Below the pieces are notes generated by a model. The model was given only the letters and a program-made list of their open reading frames with translations, was not told the DNA's origin and ran no database searches. 11,120 nucleotides of DNA, taken from NCBI GenBank assembly GCA_003550305.1, contig QKYT01000303.1:64872-75991 (forward strand), in the 5' to 3' direction. The position numbers and the translations under genes were made by a program. Below, in pieces: positions 8,005 to 11,120 of the stretch (the first letter of the stretch is position 1; each line of letters starts with the position of its first letter). The DNA is from Glomus cerebriforme (taxonomy: Eukaryota; Glomeromycota; Glomeromycetes; Glomerales; Glomeraceae).

Positions 8005-8263
8005 TTTTCATTTTTTTTACTTTAAGAGAATATAATTAATGTTTTCCTTCTCTTCTTTTAGAAACTGAATGAACAATTAAATTCAGATTAGTTTAGTTTC
8101 AGATTTGAATCAGTTTCAATCCAGTTTAATTTCAGATTAATTAGATCCAGATTAGATTAGTTCAAATCTGAATTAGTTTTAGATCAGTTTAAATCAGATT
8201 TAGTCAGATTTAGATTAGTTCAGATCTGTTTCAGACTGAATTTAGATCAGATCAGATTTAAAT

Positions 8264-8628
8264 TAATGAACTATTAGATCTATCTAAGGAATTTTAAAAT
8301 TTAATTATATAGTTTAAACTGAAAAGTTTTCAAAGTTTAATATTATAATAGATTAAACAAAAATAAAAATTATAGCTAAAGATAGTTTTCTTGAACTTTA
8401 AATAGTAATTAGATAAGAATAAAAGTTTAAGATGGTTTAATTGAAAGAAAAAGAAATCTTAAAATTATAACTTAATATTAGTATATTTGAAAAAAAATTT
8501 GAGTAACTAAATAATAAAAATAAATAAATGATAGTTATAATTCAAATTCAGAAAATAAGATTATATAGAAATTACTAAGAAAAAAAATTATTTAATAAAA
8601 TCTAAAAGGTTAATCTAAGATCAGATAT
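8264..8628. other. AT-rich spacer between two repeat elements
   Basis: No gene, RNA or defined repeat is visible between the foldback-like complex and the next MITE. Confidence 0.65.
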
Positions 8629-8637
8629 ATTTTTAGA

Positions 8638-9256
8638 GGACCTGTTCACTTATTCGACAGTCATTTTCCTGACAGGGTTATTTTACCGACAGTCATTTTT
8701 TCAACATAATCATTTTCCCAACAATCATTTTTCTGATAGAAAAAATTATTTCATCCAAGAAAATGGTAAATGCTTCATTCTATAATATTAATACTTAATT
8801 TATTATATACTTTTTTATTTATTCTCAAGAAAAATGAGATAAAATATATAGTTTAAAAAATTAAACCTTTAAAAATATCAATTAAAAAAAACTAAGATTT
8901 TTAATTTTTAAACATTTTTTTTTTATTATACTAAGATTTTTAATCCTTTCAATAAATAAAAAAAAATTAATAATTATTTTTATTTTTATTTTTATATTAG
9001 CAAGAACTATCTACTTATACATCTAATATTAAGGGACATAAAAGTTTCTATTAGAATTAGATTATGATGTTAGATAAACTTCTCTAAGAGTTGTCTTGCT
9101 TAAACTAGAAAATAAAACTATATTTATTAAGGAAATGATTGTTAGGTAAATGATCCTGTTGGGAAAATAACTGTTAATAAAATGATCCTATCAGAAAAAT
9201 GATTATCAGTGAAATAACTATTGGTAAAATAATTGTCAGAAAAATAACCCAAACCC
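8638..9256. mobile_element. 619-bp MITE of the same iterated-TIR family
   Basis: The left arm (8638-8754) is six units of roughly 15-17 nt such as TCATTTTCCTGACAG, TTATTTTACCGACAG and TCATTTTTCTGATAG. The right arm (about 9133-9256) is seven or more of the same units in reverse complement. The right end, read inward, is GGGTTTGGGTTATTTTTCTG, close to the left end of the 186-bp element (AGGTTTGAGTTATTTTACTG). Flanks ATTTTTAGA (8629-8637) and ATTTTCGGA (9257-9265) agree at 7 of 9 positions, a possible 9-bp target duplication. The interior (8755-9132) is AT-rich and noncoding. It looks nonautonomous and old. Confidence 0.7.
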
Positions 9257-9265
9257 ATTTTCGGA

Positions 9266-11120
9266 TAGTAGTTTACATGTTAGGAGTTTGAATATTTATT
9301 AAATACTAATTTGCAAAAAAAAGTTTAAAGATATATAATTAAATGATTTATATATATTTTCAGTTATTTTGATTAGTGCATTTTGTTTTGGAATCAAAAA
9401 AAAGTTTTTTTTATAATATCTTTAAGAAAGAAAATAAGTTTCATAGTATACTGCATATATCTACAAAGTTATCAAGAAATACCAGTCTCTAATAGTGATT
9501 GCAGGAACTTTAGTTGGCATATTTAACTAGTAATATTAATAACAGGAGGTCTTCTAAGTTATTAGATTTACTATTACAATACAAGCCTTGTGTTTGTTAA
9601 TTTCATTAATTTATTAATTCTGGTCAAGCATCCATAATTCTGGTTAAATCATGTAGATGCACTAAATGCAGAGTGTATCATTTAACAAAATCCTATTTTT
9701 ATATAGTTAATTTAAGAGTGTAGTTTATCAAATCATATGATCATATGAAAATTATGGCAAAAATCATCAAATTGAACTTTACGTAATGCAAAAAAAAATT
9801 TCAACTCATAAAACCTGAACAAAACTTTGTTCTTAATTTTTTAAAAATAAGAACTATCAAATAATATAGTTTTAAGTACAAATTATTAAATAAGGTTAAT
9901 CTAAAAAGTTACTTAAAATACATAAAAACTTACGAATTCTCTAAAGTAAGTTAAATTAATTTTAAATTTGTGAAATATTGCAAATTAATAATATAATTAC
10001 TTGGCAAGCTATATCACAAAAATTATAAAGTATTATTTAAAGAAATAAAAATTTTTATTAATATCATTTAATTTTTTTTAGTATCTATATATTTTTTATA
10101 TTAACATTCAAATACAAAATACCAAATACTTTAGGAAAGTAATAATTTTTAAATTATTATAATTTTATAATAAAATAAAAGAGTAAATCAAGAAATTTTA
10201 ATTAGTGATCTATTTAAGAATCAGAGAAACTAATTAGTAAAATCTGGGGAAATCAAATATGAAAAAAATTGGATTAGCACTTGAATTTTCTTCTTTGAAA
10301 AGCTGCATAATACAAATTTTCTTTTTGGTGNNAANTATAATTTCAGTTTTTGAAATTTGTATATCATCATATGTCTAATCACATGAGATATAAATCACAT
10401 GTTTTTATTATAGAAGAATCTGAAATTCTAGGATTTTTGAAAAAACTATAGTAAATACAATAGTAAANTCCCCTAATTTTTAATATAATCAGTCTCCAAT
10501 TCTTATATAAATTATGAATTAAAGAAATATTATGGTTCTCATAGTCACTTATTTAGGATAATGTTTAATTAATACTGTTAGATATATGGCAAGAGAGATT
10601 CTTGCACTTTTTGGTTTAATATATAAAATAATATATATAATTATCCCTGATCAGCATTAATTAAAATTAACAATTTTCTCTGATTATTACATAAAAAATT
10701 ATAATAATATGTTAGAAATTTATAATGATATTAATTTTTTTAATATTTAAAATAAAATTGGTATTTTTTTAAGTTTATTTTTATATATTAGACTAATAAT
10801 TAATTAGAATTTTTTAATAAATAGTAAGAGCGAACATTTATCTTTTATTTGAATAGAATTTTAAGAAATTTATTAGGTGTTTAATGAAATATTGATTTTT
10901 TTTGATTTTTTTTCATTTGATTTTGTGGTCACATGATCTTAATAAATGATCAACATAAATTTGCCTATAGATTTTATATTCTTTATATATGGAGGTAGAC
11001 CCTATAAAAAAAAATAAAAATTAATTTAAATTTCACCTCTGGTGATTTTAATAATAAAAAATTTTAATTTCACCCTCCTCTAATTTTGTATTACATTTTA
11101 GTACAAATATAGTATGTAAA
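9266..11120. other. AT-rich 3' part of the window, no supportable gene
   Basis: No open frame of note, tRNA or rRNA was found on either strand. Small items: a two-copy 20-bp repeat TAATTCTGGT (9615-9624 and 9635-9644), a 16-bp palindrome (9733-9748), ambiguous bases at 10331-10335 and 10468, and GTCACATGATC at 10928-10938, which also occurs at 35-45. A more mixed base composition near 10920-11060 could be the flank of a gene beyond the window. Confidence 0.6.
9733..9748. repeat. 16-bp perfect palindrome TCATATGATCATATGA
   Basis: The sequence equals its own reverse complement with no spacer. It could be a dimeric protein site or chance in AT-rich DNA. No gene is near it in the window. Confidence 0.7.

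Larger units (their letters stand above)
6956..8076 (+). repeat. Tandem array of seven ~121-131 bp units
   Basis: The marker ATGTAATTAA (or a close variant) starts at about 7013, 7134, 7258, 7640, 7768, 7899 and 8030. Once the 252 bp of the inserted MITE and its duplication are removed, spacings are 121, 124, 130, 128, 131 and 131. Each unit carries a hairpin (TGAAC-AA-CTAA, then GAGG, then TTAGTT-GTTCA), a T/C-rich tract ending in TTTTAG, and a block GAAACTGGATGAACAGATGA. The block has stops in the frames I read, so it is not coding. The last units match each other in spacing best, suggesting growth at the right-hand side. Confidence 0.85.
6684..8263. mobile_element. Foldback-like complex: GATCTGA-rich inverted arms around a tandem array
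   Basis: The left arm (about 6684-6860) is packed with GATCTGA and AATCTGATC motifs. The right arm (about 8080-8263) is packed with the reverse complements TCAGATC and GATTCAG-type words. The outer ends pair: TTTGATCTGATCTGAATC on the left against the reverse complement of GATCAGATCAGATTTAAA on the right (8245-8262). Between them lies the ~125-bp tandem array. Long inverted arms with repeated motifs and internal tandem repeats resemble foldback or Helitron/MITE-type nonautonomous elements, but I found no clear target duplication, so the exact ends are approximate. Confidence 0.5.

Noticed and set aside
6956..8076. CRISPR-like array
   Set aside because: The units repeat along their whole 121-131 bp length with no unique spacers, and the genome is eukaryotic.
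1..11120. A multi-gene defence or biosynthetic system
   Set aside because: Only one gene is present, an ordinary core-metabolism enzyme; the rest is repeats and gene-free DNA.

Overview
The window looks like nuclear DNA from a very AT-rich, repeat-rich eukaryote with short introns, most likely an early-diverging fungus. The gene's fungal/animal-type protein, its dense 63-83 nt GT-AG introns, the extreme AT bias and the repeat-packed intergenic DNA together suggest an arbuscular-mycorrhizal fungus (Glomeromycotina, Rhizophagus-like). That placement is inference; the sequence alone does not settle the genus. A few N positions (10331-10335, 10468) mark it as a draft assembly.

Region 1-381 is the least AT-rich part. 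It is the promoter side of the only gene and holds two ATCACGTG boxes, a CCAAT box and short direct repeats. Region 382-3164 is one complete gene, on the plus strand, for the catalytic subunit of glutamate-cysteine ligase, the first and rate-limiting step of glutathione synthesis. Twelve exons and eleven introns can be placed exactly. The joined exons give 1980 nt, or 659 residues plus stop, without a break. Several short open frames in this stretch are only single exons of this gene running into introns. Region 3165-3460 is the 3' side, with a 27-bp AT palindrome and two AATAAA signals.

From 3464 onward I see no gene. The DNA is a stack of mobile-element relics: a 225-bp retroposed, foldable unit with an A-rich tail and 13-bp target duplications (3464-3714); a pyrimidine tract and a decayed 64-bp duplication (4095-4330); a 186-bp MITE (6010-6195) and a 619-bp MITE (8638-9256) of one family, whose terminal inverted repeats are built of ~15-nt units and which are flanked by imperfect 9-bp duplications; and a foldback-like complex (about 6684-8263). 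The complex has GATCTGA-rich arms on either side of a ~121-131 bp tandem array (about 6956-8076). A 244-bp hAT-like MITE with a perfect 8-bp target duplication interrupts that array, and removing it restores a repeat unit.

The rest (4331-6000, 6205-6680, 8264-8628, 9266-11120) is AT-rich DNA with stops in all frames that I could read and no recognisable gene or RNA. The most interesting points are the two sulfur-regulator-like boxes upstream of a glutathione gene, the unidentified retroposed structured RNA, the iterated-TIR MITE family, and the in-sequence empty-site proof for the hAT-like insertion.
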